Below, one piece after another: positions 1 through 5,234 of a stretch of 5,545 bases of DNA (positions are counted from its first letter, which is position 1; each line of letters begins with the position of its first letter). The notes beneath the pieces are model-generated. The model was not told the DNA's origin. It saw only the letters and a program-made list of their open reading frames with translations, and made no database searches. This stretch comes from Candidatus Fermentibacterota bacterium. Its GTDB lineage: Bacteria; Fermentibacterota; Fermentibacteria; Fermentibacterales; Fermentibacteraceae. Both the position numbers and the translations under genes were made by a program. The DNA is taken from positions 1 to 5,545 of the forward strand of contig JAAYTY010000100.1 in NCBI GenBank assembly GCA_012523605.1, read 5' to 3'.

Positions 1-456
1 GACAGAGGCCTGCTCTCGGTCATCCTCGACGGAGACAACGTCAGACACGGGCTGAACAGCGATCTCGGATTCTCTCCGGCCGACCGGACGGAGAACATCC
101 GCCGCATCGCGGAGGTCGCGAAGCTGCTCACCTCGTTCGGCCTGATAAACATCGTCGCCTTCATCAGCCCCTATGCCGCCGACAGGGAGAAGGCCCGCTC
201 CATGCAGGCCGAAGGGGACTTCATAGAGGTATTCGTAGATGCGCCTCTGGAGGTCGCGGAGAGCCGCGATCCCAAGGGGCTCTACAGGAAGGCCAGAGAG
301 GGCCTGGTTCCCGATTTCACAGGCATCTCGGCACCGTACGAGGCTCCAATGGAACCCGAAGTCCACGTCCAGACCGACATCCAGGACCCCGACGAGTGCG
401 CCAGGCAGATCGTCATGCTCCTGGAGTCGATGGGGAAGCTAAGCGCGGAGCCCTGA
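1..456 (+). CDS. cysC: Adenylylsulfate (APS) kinase, 3' part
   Basis: This gene enters the window already open; 151 residues and the TGA stop are visible. APS kinase phosphorylates adenosine 5'-phosphosulfate with ATP to give PAPS, the cytoplasmic sulfate donor. The visible part carries the family landmarks in order: DGDNVRHGLN (residues 10-19 of the fragment), DLGFSPADRTENIRR (21-35), FISP (54-57, whose serine matches the conserved Ser of the family), FIEVFVD (74-80), DPKGLY (90-95) and the lid-like DFTGI/YEAP stretch (105-116). The P-loop that normally lies about 25-30 residues before DGDN is outside the window, so perhaps 25-45 N-terminal residues are missing. An N-terminal fusion, for example to a sulfurylase domain (CysNC type), cannot be excluded. 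The A of its stop is the first base of the next gene's ATG, so the two are probably translationally coupled. Confidence 0.95.
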   Translation, partial: DRGLLSVILDGDNVRHGLNSDLGFSPADRTENIRRIAEVAKLLTSFGLINIVAFISPYAADREKARSMQAEGDFIEVFVDAPLEVAESRDPKGLYRKAREGLVPDFTGISAPYEAPMEPEVHVQTDIQDPDECARQIVMLLESMGKLSAEP

Positions 457-1715
457 TGTCCGAAACCGCGCTCGCCGGAGCGCCGTATCCTCTTGTTCCG
501 ATCGACCTCTCGCCCAGCGAGAAGCGTACCTTCAGGCTCCAGCTTGCCTCCTCGGTCGCCGCCGGCCTCTGCTCTGGCGTTCTGCTCAACAACGAGTACA
601 TAGCTGCCAACGGGCTAGGCGCATCTGTCTGGCAGATCACCCTGCTGACGATGATCTGGCCCATGAGCAACTTCCTCTCCGTCTTCATCAACCGGATGGT
701 AGAGAGCCGGGGCTGGTGGGGTAAGGCTTTCCTGGCCGCCGCGGCCATGCGCGTGCCGATATGCCTCATGAGCCTCTCGGCGAGCGTGGATGTCCTCCTC
801 GTGCTGCTCGCCCTCTTCAGCGCCGCGGACAGCGTTGTCAGCCCCGCCCAGAACACGATCATCCGCAACTGCTACCGGGAGGGCAGGAGAGGGGTGCTCT
901 ACGGCTGGGCGGTCAGCTTTTTCACTCTGATCAGCGTGCCCGCGGCCCTGCTGGTGGGTGTCCTTCTGGACCTCGACTTCCAGTGGTACAGGACCCTCTT
1001 CCTCGCACTCGGCCTCTTCGGAGCCGTTCATGCCGGAATATTCTGGCTAATGACTCGTGGCCTGCCCGATACTCCCCGGGGCGGACCAGCCTCCCCTCGT
1101 GAAATAGCCAGGTCGCTCTGGGAAGTCTTCAGGAGAGACAGGGAGTTCGCGAGGTTCGAGGCCTACTTCATGCTCTACGGTTTCGCGTTCATGATGATCC
1201 TGCCCGCCGTGCCGTTCTTCGCGAAGGACTACCTCCACCTGGACTACGGCGAGTACGCCACGGCAAAGGGTGTCATCGCACAGGTGGGGATTCTCCTGCT
1301 CAGCCCCTTCATGGGCATACGCGCCGAGCGGATGCACCCGTTCAGGTTCACCGGCTTCGTCTGCCTGGCGCTGGCCGCCTATCCCGCCCTGATCGCCATG
1401 GGGGCGTTCCTTCACCCGCAGGCCAAACTGCTGTTCTATGCCGCCTTCGGTGTCTATTCGGTGAGCATGGCGGGCGTGAATGTCTCCTGGAACATGTCGA
1501 GCCTGTACTTCGCTCCGCCCGGGCAGGAAGCGACCTACCAGGGCCTCCACATCACCATGACGGCCGTGCGGGGATTCATGGCGCCGATCCTGGGCAATCT
1601 GCTTCTGCAATGCTGCGGCCACGTGTCGCTGTTCGGTGCGTCCACCGGGCTGTTCCTCCTGGCCGGCCTCATGTATCTAAGGCGCTTCTCTCAGAGGAAG
1701 AGGCTGGGGCTGTGA
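456..1715 (+). CDS. Major facilitator superfamily (MFS) transporter
   Basis: A 419-residue inner-membrane protein with about 12 hydrophobic segments in two halves. The first six lie at roughly residues 28-50, 58-78, 90-108, 110-130, 145-172 and 178-200. A charged cytoplasmic loop rich in Arg and Pro follows (about 201-235), then six more at about 236-256, 270-288, 298-318, 324-346, 362-382 and 390-408. Length and layout fit MFS. The loop after helix 2 (NRMVESRGWWGK, 79-90) is only a degenerate version of MFS motif A. Hydrophilic and aromatic residues in helix 11 (SWNMSSLYFAP, 344-354, then YQGLH) may line the substrate path. The ATG at 456 is chosen over one at 396 because it overlaps the cysC stop as TGATG and has GGAG five bases upstream. 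The 3' end overlaps the glycosyltransferase start by four bases. The substrate is unknown; the neighbours suggest a glycan, lipid-linked sugar or sulfated metabolite. Confidence 0.9.
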   Translation: MSETALAGAPYPLVPIDLSPSEKRTFRLQLASSVAAGLCSGVLLNNEYIAANGLGASVWQITLLTMIWPMSNFLSVFINRMVESRGWWGKAFLAAAAMRVPICLMSLSASVDVLLVLLALFSAADSVVSPAQNTIIRNCYREGRRGVLYGWAVSFFTLISVPAALLVGVLLDLDFQWYRTLFLALGLFGAVHAGIFWLMTRGLPDTPRGGPASPREIARSLWEVFRRDREFARFEAYFMLYGFAFMMILPAVPFFAKDYLHLDYGEYATAKGVIAQVGILLLSPFMGIRAERMHPFRFTGFVCLALAAYPALIAMGAFLHPQAKLLFYAAFGVYSVSMAGVNVSWNMSSLYFAPPGQEATYQGLHITMTAVRGFMAPILGNLLLQCCGHVSLFGASTGLFLLAGLMYLRRFSQRKRLGL

Positions 1716-2860
1716 CAGGTCTCGCGGGGAGGAGGGTCTGGATCGCCACCGAGGACTTTCCCCCGAAGCTCGGGGGAATCTCGCGCTGGAGCGCGAATAC
1801 AGCGGCGGCTGCGTCCGAACTCGGAGCGGCAGTCACCGTGCTCGCCAAGCGGGCTTCCTTCCGGGGTGACTCCGCATTCTTCACCATGGTGTCGGTCGAG
1901 GGGAGGAGCTTCTGCGCTCTTCGGCACCTTCACTTCATGAGGGCTCTGCGCGGTGAAAAGCGGAAACAGGGGGGATGGCCGGATGTCATCCTCTGCTCGA
2001 CATGGAGGGTGGCCGAGGGCGCCGTCCTGGCGCGCGCCGCATGCCCCGTCACCGCGATGGTGCACGGGCTCGAGGTCTTCTCCCGTTACACTCCTCTTCT
2101 TCGCGCAAGGCGCAGGAGGGTTCTCGAGAAAGTGTCTCTTGCCGCCGCCGCGAGCAGGTTCACCGCGGGCAGGCTTTCGTCGGTCGCCCCCGGATCGAGG
2201 GTCTTCATCGGCATCAACGGAGTGGACACCCGAGTCTTCAACCCTGACGGCCCGCGCAGGGAGAGAGCACGCCCTGTCCAGCTCGTGTCCGCCGGCCGGA
2301 TGGTTCCGAGAAAGAGGTTCGACCTGGTTCTCGACTCGCTGAAACTGCTCCTCGACTCGGGCATCGATGCCGGCCTGTGGCTGGCGGGCGGCGGCCCGCT
2401 CGAATCCGTTCTGAGGGAGCAGGCGGTCCCGCTCGGAGACAGGGCGGAGTTCCTGGGAGAGGTGCCTGACGACGATCTGGCAGTTCTCTACAGATCGGCC
2501 GACCTGTTCCTCTCCCCGTGCCAGTCCGACGCTTCGTCGGGCGACGTAGAGGGATTCGGCCTCACCTTCATCGAGGCTTCGGCCTGCGGTACCGCGGTGG
2601 CCGGCCTTTCCGAGGGGGGAGTAACCGATGCCGTCGAGCACGGAGTCTCAGGAATCCTCTCGACGCGCAGTGATTTCGCCCGGGATGTCCTCGATCTCTG
2701 CAGGAGGCCCGATCTGATGGATTGCTATGGAAGGCAGGGGCTAGAAAGGGCGCGACGCAGATTCGACATCTGCAAAGTCGTGACGAAGCTGTTGTCCGAA
2801 TCCCTGGGGGAGGAGGGCGGGGAGCCTGCCGGCTCCCCGCATGACGATCCCGCGAGCTAG
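1712..2860 (+). CDS. GT4-family glycosyltransferase (GT-B fold)
   Basis: A 382-residue protein, probably cytoplasmic or membrane-peripheral, that would transfer a sugar from a nucleotide-sugar donor to a lipid or glycan acceptor. The N-terminal Rossmann half has the acceptor-side loop DFPPKLGGIS (15-24) and HGLE (118-121). The linker has NGVDTRVFNP (170-178). The donor-binding half has SAGRMVPRKR (193-201), LAGGGPL (224-230) and the EX7E motif EGFGLTFIE (Glu280 and Glu288), followed by EGG (301-303). The pattern recalls PimB'-type mannosyltransferases, but donor and acceptor cannot be read from it. The GTG start at 1712 gives a GTGA overlap with the transporter stop and has GAAGAGG (1697-1703) eight bases upstream; extending further upstream would give N-terminal sequence that only duplicates the transporter's DNA. 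The tail after about residue 365 is Gly/Pro/Asp-rich, unlike the fold, and is shaped by a 10-bp hairpin in the DNA. The stop lies in a CTAG shared with the opposing gene. Confidence 0.93.
   Translation: MTGLAGRRVWIATEDFPPKLGGISRWSANTAAAASELGAAVTVLAKRASFRGDSAFFTMVSVEGRSFCALRHLHFMRALRGEKRKQGGWPDVILCSTWRVAEGAVLARAACPVTAMVHGLEVFSRYTPLLRARRRRVLEKVSLAAAASRFTAGRLSSVAPGSRVFIGINGVDTRVFNPDGPRRERARPVQLVSAGRMVPRKRFDLVLDSLKLLLDSGIDAGLWLAGGGPLESVLREQAVPLGDRAEFLGEVPDDDLAVLYRSADLFLSPCQSDASSGDVEGFGLTFIEASACGTAVAGLSEGGVTDAVEHGVSGILSTRSDFARDVLDLCRRPDLMDCYGRQGLERARRRFDICKVVTKLLSESLGEEGGEPAGSPHDDPAS
1758..1778. repeat. Perfect 9-bp inverted repeat near the glycosyltransferase start
   Basis: TTCCCCCGA (1758-1766) and TCGGGGGAA (1770-1778) are exact reverse complements around a 3-base loop. 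The element begins 46 bases into the glycosyltransferase gene and encodes the conserved FPPKLGG loop, so PP and GG codons alone explain much of the pairing. It could still slow ribosomes or polymerase early in the gene. Confidence 0.45.
2817..2840 (-). terminator. Strong hairpin, probable terminator of the leftward transcript
   Basis: GCGGGGAGCC (2817-2826) and GGCTCCCCGC (2831-2840) pair perfectly over 10 bp around a 4-base loop. On the minus strand the stem begins 17 nt after the stop of the outer-membrane protein gene, the usual place for a terminator, and is followed by a C/T-rich run with no T tract. On the plus strand it lies inside the last codons of the glycosyltransferase gene, where translating ribosomes would disrupt it. 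The missing U tract makes classical intrinsic termination uncertain; it may instead act as a pause site or protect mRNA 3' ends. Confidence 0.5.
2857..2860. other. Palindromic CTAG used as stop codon by both convergent genes
   Basis: The plus-strand glycosyltransferase ends with TAG at 2858-2860. The minus-strand outer-membrane protein gene ends with TAG read from 2859-2857. The self-complementary CTAG therefore ends both genes, leaving no untranslated space between the two convergent reading frames. Confidence 0.85.
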
Positions 2861-3348
2861 AAGTAGATGCCTGCCTGAACGGAGAGCCAGATCTCGTCGA
2901 AATCGATCCACTGCGCCTTGCCGTTGATTTCGATCTCGCTGCCGCCCATCGGGAGTTCGGTTCCCACCGTGCCGTAGGCGCCGAAGTAGCTGTCGCTCTC
3001 CTCGACCTCGCCGTCGGGGGTGTCCCAGCTCGTGCTGAACATGTGCAGAGCGGCGCCGCCTCCGAAGAAGAGCGTGCTGGTGTATGTCCGGACGCCGGCC
3101 AGGATGGGGATGACGCTTCCCGAGAAGTTCTCTACCTCGTCCTCCGGAGACAGGAAGACGTAGGAAACGCTGCCCTCGATCGCGTACATCGGCAGATGGA
3201 GCAGTATCTGTCCGCCGATCATGGGGCTGGGCTTGTAGGCGTCGGCAGCGTCTCCGGTGGGGAGCATGAAGCCTGCATGCAATCCGTACTGCGTGCCTCC
3301 CGCGAACGCAACGGCGGCAAGCGCCAGAGCCAGGAACTGAGCCCTCAT
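2857..3348 (-). CDS. Small outer-membrane beta-barrel-like protein
   Basis: A 163-residue exported protein of unknown specific function. Residues 1-16 form a signal peptide (Met-Arg, then the hydrophobic run FLALALAAVAFA) with a likely cleavage after AFA; there is no lipobox cysteine. The mature part alternates polar and hydrophobic residues with Gly and aromatics (GLHAGFML, QILLHLPM, EGSVSYVF, FGAYGTVG), as in amphipathic strands, and ends in WLSVQAGIYF. A C-terminal Phe after alternating hydrophobics matches the signal read by the BAM assembly machinery. About 145 mature residues would suit an eight-stranded barrel of the OmpA/OmpW size class. An acidic loop (SPEDEVENF, 67-75; DGEVEESDS, 112-120) may face outward. 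The ATG at 3348 is preferred over an upstream one at 3426 because the signal peptide begins there and AAGGAG lies five bases before it. It follows the HAD gene by 31 nt. Confidence 0.8.
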   Translation of the reverse strand: MRAQFLALALAAVAFAGGTQYGLHAGFMLPTGDAADAYKPSPMIGGQILLHLPMYAIEGSVSYVFLSPEDEVENFSGSVIPILAGVRTYTSTLFFGGGAALHMFSTSWDTPDGEVEESDSYFGAYGTVGTELPMGGSEIEINGKAQWIDFDEIWLSVQAGIYF

Positions 3349-3379
3349 CTCCACTCCTTCCCCCCGGATTCGACCGGGA

Positions 3380-4060
3380 TCACCTGAAACACTCCAGCTC
3401 CGGGATTTCGGAGATGGACCCGACAACCGCGACCGTCCTTCCCGCAGTTCGGACCTCCCCGGTCGCGGATACGAATATGAAATCCATGCCGGCGGCTTCG
3501 GCTCCCGCCATGTCGCTCGAGACGCTGTCCCCGATCATCACTGCATCGCCGGGCCCGGCTCCGAGGAGATCCAGGGCCATCCGGAAGATTCCCGGATCGG
3601 GCTTGGCGACGCCGACTTCGCAGCTTATCACGAGCGCATCGAAGAAGCCGGTGAGACCGGAGACTTCGAGACGGCTTCTCTGCACGTGGCCCAGCCCGTT
3701 CGAGACCGCGGCGAGCTTCCTGCCCCGCCTGAGGGATTTCAGACAGGCATGTGCGCCCTCGATCGTGTCGCCCCGCTTCGACAGCGCCTTGAAATAGCTC
3801 GTCAGGAATGCGGCGGGCTGGATGGAGGGTACGGCAGGGAACGCCTTCGCGACCGCGTCGTCGCCCAGGGCCGGCGCCCCGGGCCTGCAGGACTCGAATG
3901 CCTGAACGGGGGGCGAGTTCACGAAGGTCATCAGATCGCCGAACAGGTCTTCCGGGATTGCCATGAGCCGTGAGGTTTCGCGAACGGCCGCGGCCTGCGC
4001 ACCCGGGTAGTCGAGCAGTGTGCCGTCCAGGTCGAGCAGAACCGAGGAATAAGCCCTCAT
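3380..4060 (-). CDS. HAD-superfamily phosphatase, YjjG/YfnB-like
   Basis: A 226-residue cytoplasmic hydrolase of HAD subfamily IA. All catalytic motifs are visible: motif I DLDGT (Asp10 nucleophile, Asp12 acid/base), motif II Ser120 in VSNG, motif III Lys153 in VAKPDPGIF, and motif IV GDSVSSD (Asp178, Asp183). A helical cap domain lies between motifs I and II (about 15-95). The run from VSNG through RSRLEVSGL, FFDALVIS and EVGVAKPD closely resembles YjjG/YfnB proteins, which dephosphorylate pyrimidine nucleoside monophosphates or similar small phosphate esters; the substrate here is an inference. Phosphoglycolate phosphatase-like activity is the main alternative. The ATG at 4060 is chosen because the nucleophile loop begins ten residues in and GGAGGAGG lies just upstream; an ATG at 4111 would add an Arg-rich leader. 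A likely promoter lies about 40 nt upstream, and the outer-membrane protein gene follows after 31 nt. Confidence 0.9.
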   Translation of the reverse strand: MRAYSSVLLDLDGTLLDYPGAQAAAVRETSRLMAIPEDLFGDLMTFVNSPPVQAFESCRPGAPALGDDAVAKAFPAVPSIQPAAFLTSYFKALSKRGDTIEGAHACLKSLRRGRKLAAVSNGLGHVQRSRLEVSGLTGFFDALVISCEVGVAKPDPGIFRMALDLLGAGPGDAVMIGDSVSSDMAGAEAAGMDFIFVSATGEVRTAGRTVAVVGSISEIPELECFR

Positions 4061-4099
4061 TCCCCTCCTCCGGTTTCGGAACGCGACACAACCCCTGCG

Positions 4100-4110
4100 C
4101 TTATATAACA
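4100..4110 (-). promoter_or_regulatory. Possible -10 region for the HAD/outer-membrane protein pair
   Basis: An AT-only palindrome, TTATATAA (4101-4108), stands out in GC-rich surroundings. Read leftward it gives TATAAG (4105-4100), five of six matches to the sigma-70 -10 box, with an upstream TG at 4110-4109. It lies about 40 nt before the HAD start codon, leaving a leader of about 30 nt. No convincing -35 box is seen at 16-18 bp, so the call rests on the -10 alone. Confidence 0.4.
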
Positions 4111-4169
4111 ACCTCGGGTTTCGGCGGCATCAGCGGACGAGAGCAGGTCGCCGCAATCGCAGGTGTTCG

Positions 4170-4262
4170 TCAACTCGATGCATCAGGGGCAATGCACCCG
4201 CGTTCGGCTTCGTCCAGCTTCGGCTGGACCTCCAGGGTCGGATCCGCCAGCGATCCGGGCGA
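4170..4262 (-). pseudogene. Coding-like 30-codon segment in a shifted frame
   Basis: Leftward, in a different frame from the 112-codon ORF, a segment free of stops reads as ordinary protein (ADPTLEVQPKLDEAERG, then CIAPDASS and TGA) with codons like those of the neighbouring genes (CTG, GAG, GTC, CAG, AAG, GAC). It has no start codon or ribosome-binding site and begins after a TAA at 4265-4263. It reads best as the continuation of the upstream frame after an indel near 4250, which would make this stretch a frameshifted remnant. Family unknown. Confidence 0.25.
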
Positions 4263-4521
4263 TTAGATCCGCTATGTATCGCTTTTTCCGGTCCGCTTCC
4301 TTGTCATGCTCGGGCAGCGCCGCTGACCGCCGGGCGCACGTTGGAGCGCCCGAAAGAAGCCTCGATGAGGCTATGGCGGAGACAACCGCCCTGGGGAATA
4401 CGGGCTTGAAGGCCTTCGCACGGTGCGATCCCGACAGTATCAGAGCCTGGAGAGGCGCCTCCGCCTGCTGTTCGTCGAATGCCAGCCACGAATGGGTGAT
4501 CCTGCTGGATCGATCCTTCAC
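4183..4521 (-). CDS. Uncertain hypothetical ORF or gene remnant after cbiO
   Basis: This 112-codon frame starts with a GTG that overlaps the ECF ATPase stop as GTGA. About two thirds of third positions are G or C. I do not recognise the product. The first 90 residues look protein-like (HSWLAFDEQQAEAPLQALI; later HDKEADRKKRYIADLIARIA, a plausible charged helix), while the last 20 are Gly/Pro/Arg-rich and poor. In its favour are the position and the overlap. Against it, no good ribosome-binding site lies within 5-10 bases of the GTG, any gene ending in NNG-TGA gives GTGA by chance, and better codon use is found in other frames over parts of the stretch. After its TGA the same frame stays open to an ATGA overlap with the HAD gene. 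It could be a truncated gene, a pseudogene with indels, or spurious. Confidence 0.25.
   Translation of the reverse strand: MKDRSSRITHSWLAFDEQQAEAPLQALILSGSHRAKAFKPVFPRAVVSAIASSRLLSGAPTCARRSAALPEHDKEADRKKRYIADLIARIAGGSDPGGPAEAGRSRTRVHCP
4212..4229. repeat. 7-bp hairpin with TTCG tetraloop
   Basis: GTCCAGC (4212-4218) and GCTGGAC (4223-4229) are perfect complements around TTCG, read on the plus strand. C(UUCG)G is an exceptionally stable RNA tetraloop, so any rightward transcript would fold here. No T tract follows on either side, so it is not an obvious terminator. Confidence 0.55.
4331..4352. repeat. 7-bp inverted repeat
   Basis: CGGGCGC (4331-4337) and GCGCCCG (4346-4352) are exact reverse complements around an 8-base loop. 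It sits next to the hairpin at 4358-4372, so the two would form tandem stems in a transcript of either strand. Confidence 0.45.
4352..4372 (-). terminator. Weak intrinsic-terminator candidate after the ECF genes
   Basis: Read leftward, AGCCTC and GAGGCT (4372-4358) form a 6-bp stem around ATC and are followed at once by the pyrimidine run TCTTTC. This is about 145 nt beyond the ATPase stop. Stem and tract are short, so termination would be partial at best, and it is incompatible with an intact gene here. Confidence 0.25.
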
Positions 4522-5234
4522 CCGAAGTCGAGCCCGTGCCTCTCCAGCAGGTTCCTGTCGGCGCTCAGCTCGTGGAACGGGCCGTCCGCGGCTATCCTTC
4601 CTCCATCGATAATCACCATTCTCTCGCAGATTCCGGCCGCCTGCCTGGGATCCTGCGTCACGACCAGACGGGTTCCCGTGAAACGTTCCAGAATGCCTGT
4701 GACGGCCCGGCAGGCTCTGGCGTCGAGCCCAGCCCAGGGCTCGTCCAGGGCGATTATCGAAGGTCTGCAGGCCAGCACTGACGCGATGGCGGCCTTCTTC
4801 TTCTCTCCCACCGAGAGATGATGGGGGGGCCGCTCTTCGAATCCTGCCAGATCCACCGCGCGGAGCGCTTCACAGACACGCTCCTCGACCTCTGCCGCCG
4901 GCAGGCGGAGGTTCCTCGGGCCGAAGGCCGCGTCATCCCTCACGGTCGTGCAGAAGAGCTGGTCGTCGGGATCCTGGAAAACCAGGCCGAATACCGACGG
5001 GTCGCGTCCGCGGGAATGCCCGGCATCAGACCGCGCCCCCGCCACTCTTATCACGCCATCGTACTTCAGGAGCCCTCCGATGCAGAGAAGCAGAGTGCTC
5101 TTGCCGGCGCCGTTCGGCCCTGCGATGCACACGGATGAGCCCTTCTCCACCTTGAAATCGACACCGTCGAGCGCAGTCGTGCCGTCCGGATAGACGAGCC
5201 TCAGGCCCTCGATCTCCACCGCCGGTGTGCTCAT
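4518..5234 (-). CDS. cbiO: ECF transporter ATP-binding protein (CbiO/EcfA family)
   Basis: A 238-residue ABC ATPase that powers an energy-coupling-factor importer for a vitamin or Co/Ni ions at the inner membrane. Motifs in order: Walker A GPNGAGKST (39-47), Q-loop VFQDPDDQLF (85-94, the extended form typical of CbiO/EcfA), signature LSVGEKKK (140-147, a variant of LSGGQ/LSGGEKKR), and Walker B SIIALDEPWAGLD (159-171) with catalytic Glu165. At the H-loop, where VTHD is usual, it reads VTQDP, so Gln194 (codon CAG, 4655-4653) replaces the switch histidine. The ATG at 5234 overlaps the cbiQ stop as ATGA and starts just before the first strand (VEIEGLRLVY); a start at 5444 would lie inside cbiQ in another frame. 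Only one ATPase is visible, so the complex may use a homodimer, as in cobalt/nickel systems; the substrate remains unproven. Confidence 0.93.
   Translation of the reverse strand: MSTPAVEIEGLRLVYPDGTTALDGVDFKVEKGSSVCIAGPNGAGKSTLLLCIGGLLKYDGVIRVAGARSDAGHSRGRDPSVFGLVFQDPDDQLFCTTVRDDAAFGPRNLRLPAAEVEERVCEALRAVDLAGFEERPPHHLSVGEKKKAAIASVLACRPSIIALDEPWAGLDARACRAVTGILERFTGTRLVVTQDPRQAAGICERMVIIDGGRIAADGPFHELSADRNLLERHGLDFG

Larger units (their letters stand above)
4061..4517. other. 457-nt stretch without a secure gene
   Basis: Between the ECF ATPase gene and the HAD gene no recognisable protein, tRNA, rRNA or known riboswitch was found. The stretch holds several short perfect hairpins, the AT-rich promoter candidate, and leftward frames with patchy coding character described separately. 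Coding-like runs switch frame more than once, which suits a degenerating gene; the hairpins would also suit a non-coding RNA. Neither can be settled by reading alone. Confidence 0.55.

Noticed and set aside
396..455. A 20-codon upstream extension of the transporter from the ATG at 396
   Set aside because: It overlaps the conserved end of cysC and adds a polar leader; the ATG at 456 has a better ribosome-binding site and coupling overlap.
1047..1622. A 191-codon open frame antisense to the transporter gene
   Set aside because: It is rich in His, Gly and Arg with no membrane or domain pattern, while the sense strand encodes a convincing membrane protein.
1691..2641. A 316-codon open frame antisense to the glycosyltransferase gene
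   Set aside because: The plus-strand gene has clear GT4 motifs throughout. The antisense product is Arg/Glu/Gly-rich without recognisable motifs, a common shadow in GC-rich genes.
4110..4185. Cobalamin riboswitch suggested by GACCTGC near an ECF transporter
   Set aside because: Only a short resemblance to the B12-box end is present, the other conserved blocks are missing, and it lies downstream of the ECF genes rather than upstream.
4163..4612. A 149-codon rightward open frame across the unassigned stretch into the ATPase gene
   Set aside because: Part of it (about 4343-4522) has reasonable codon pattern, but it runs antisense into the secure ATPase gene, has no good ribosome-binding site, and the product is Ser/Arg/Ala-rich with no motif I know.
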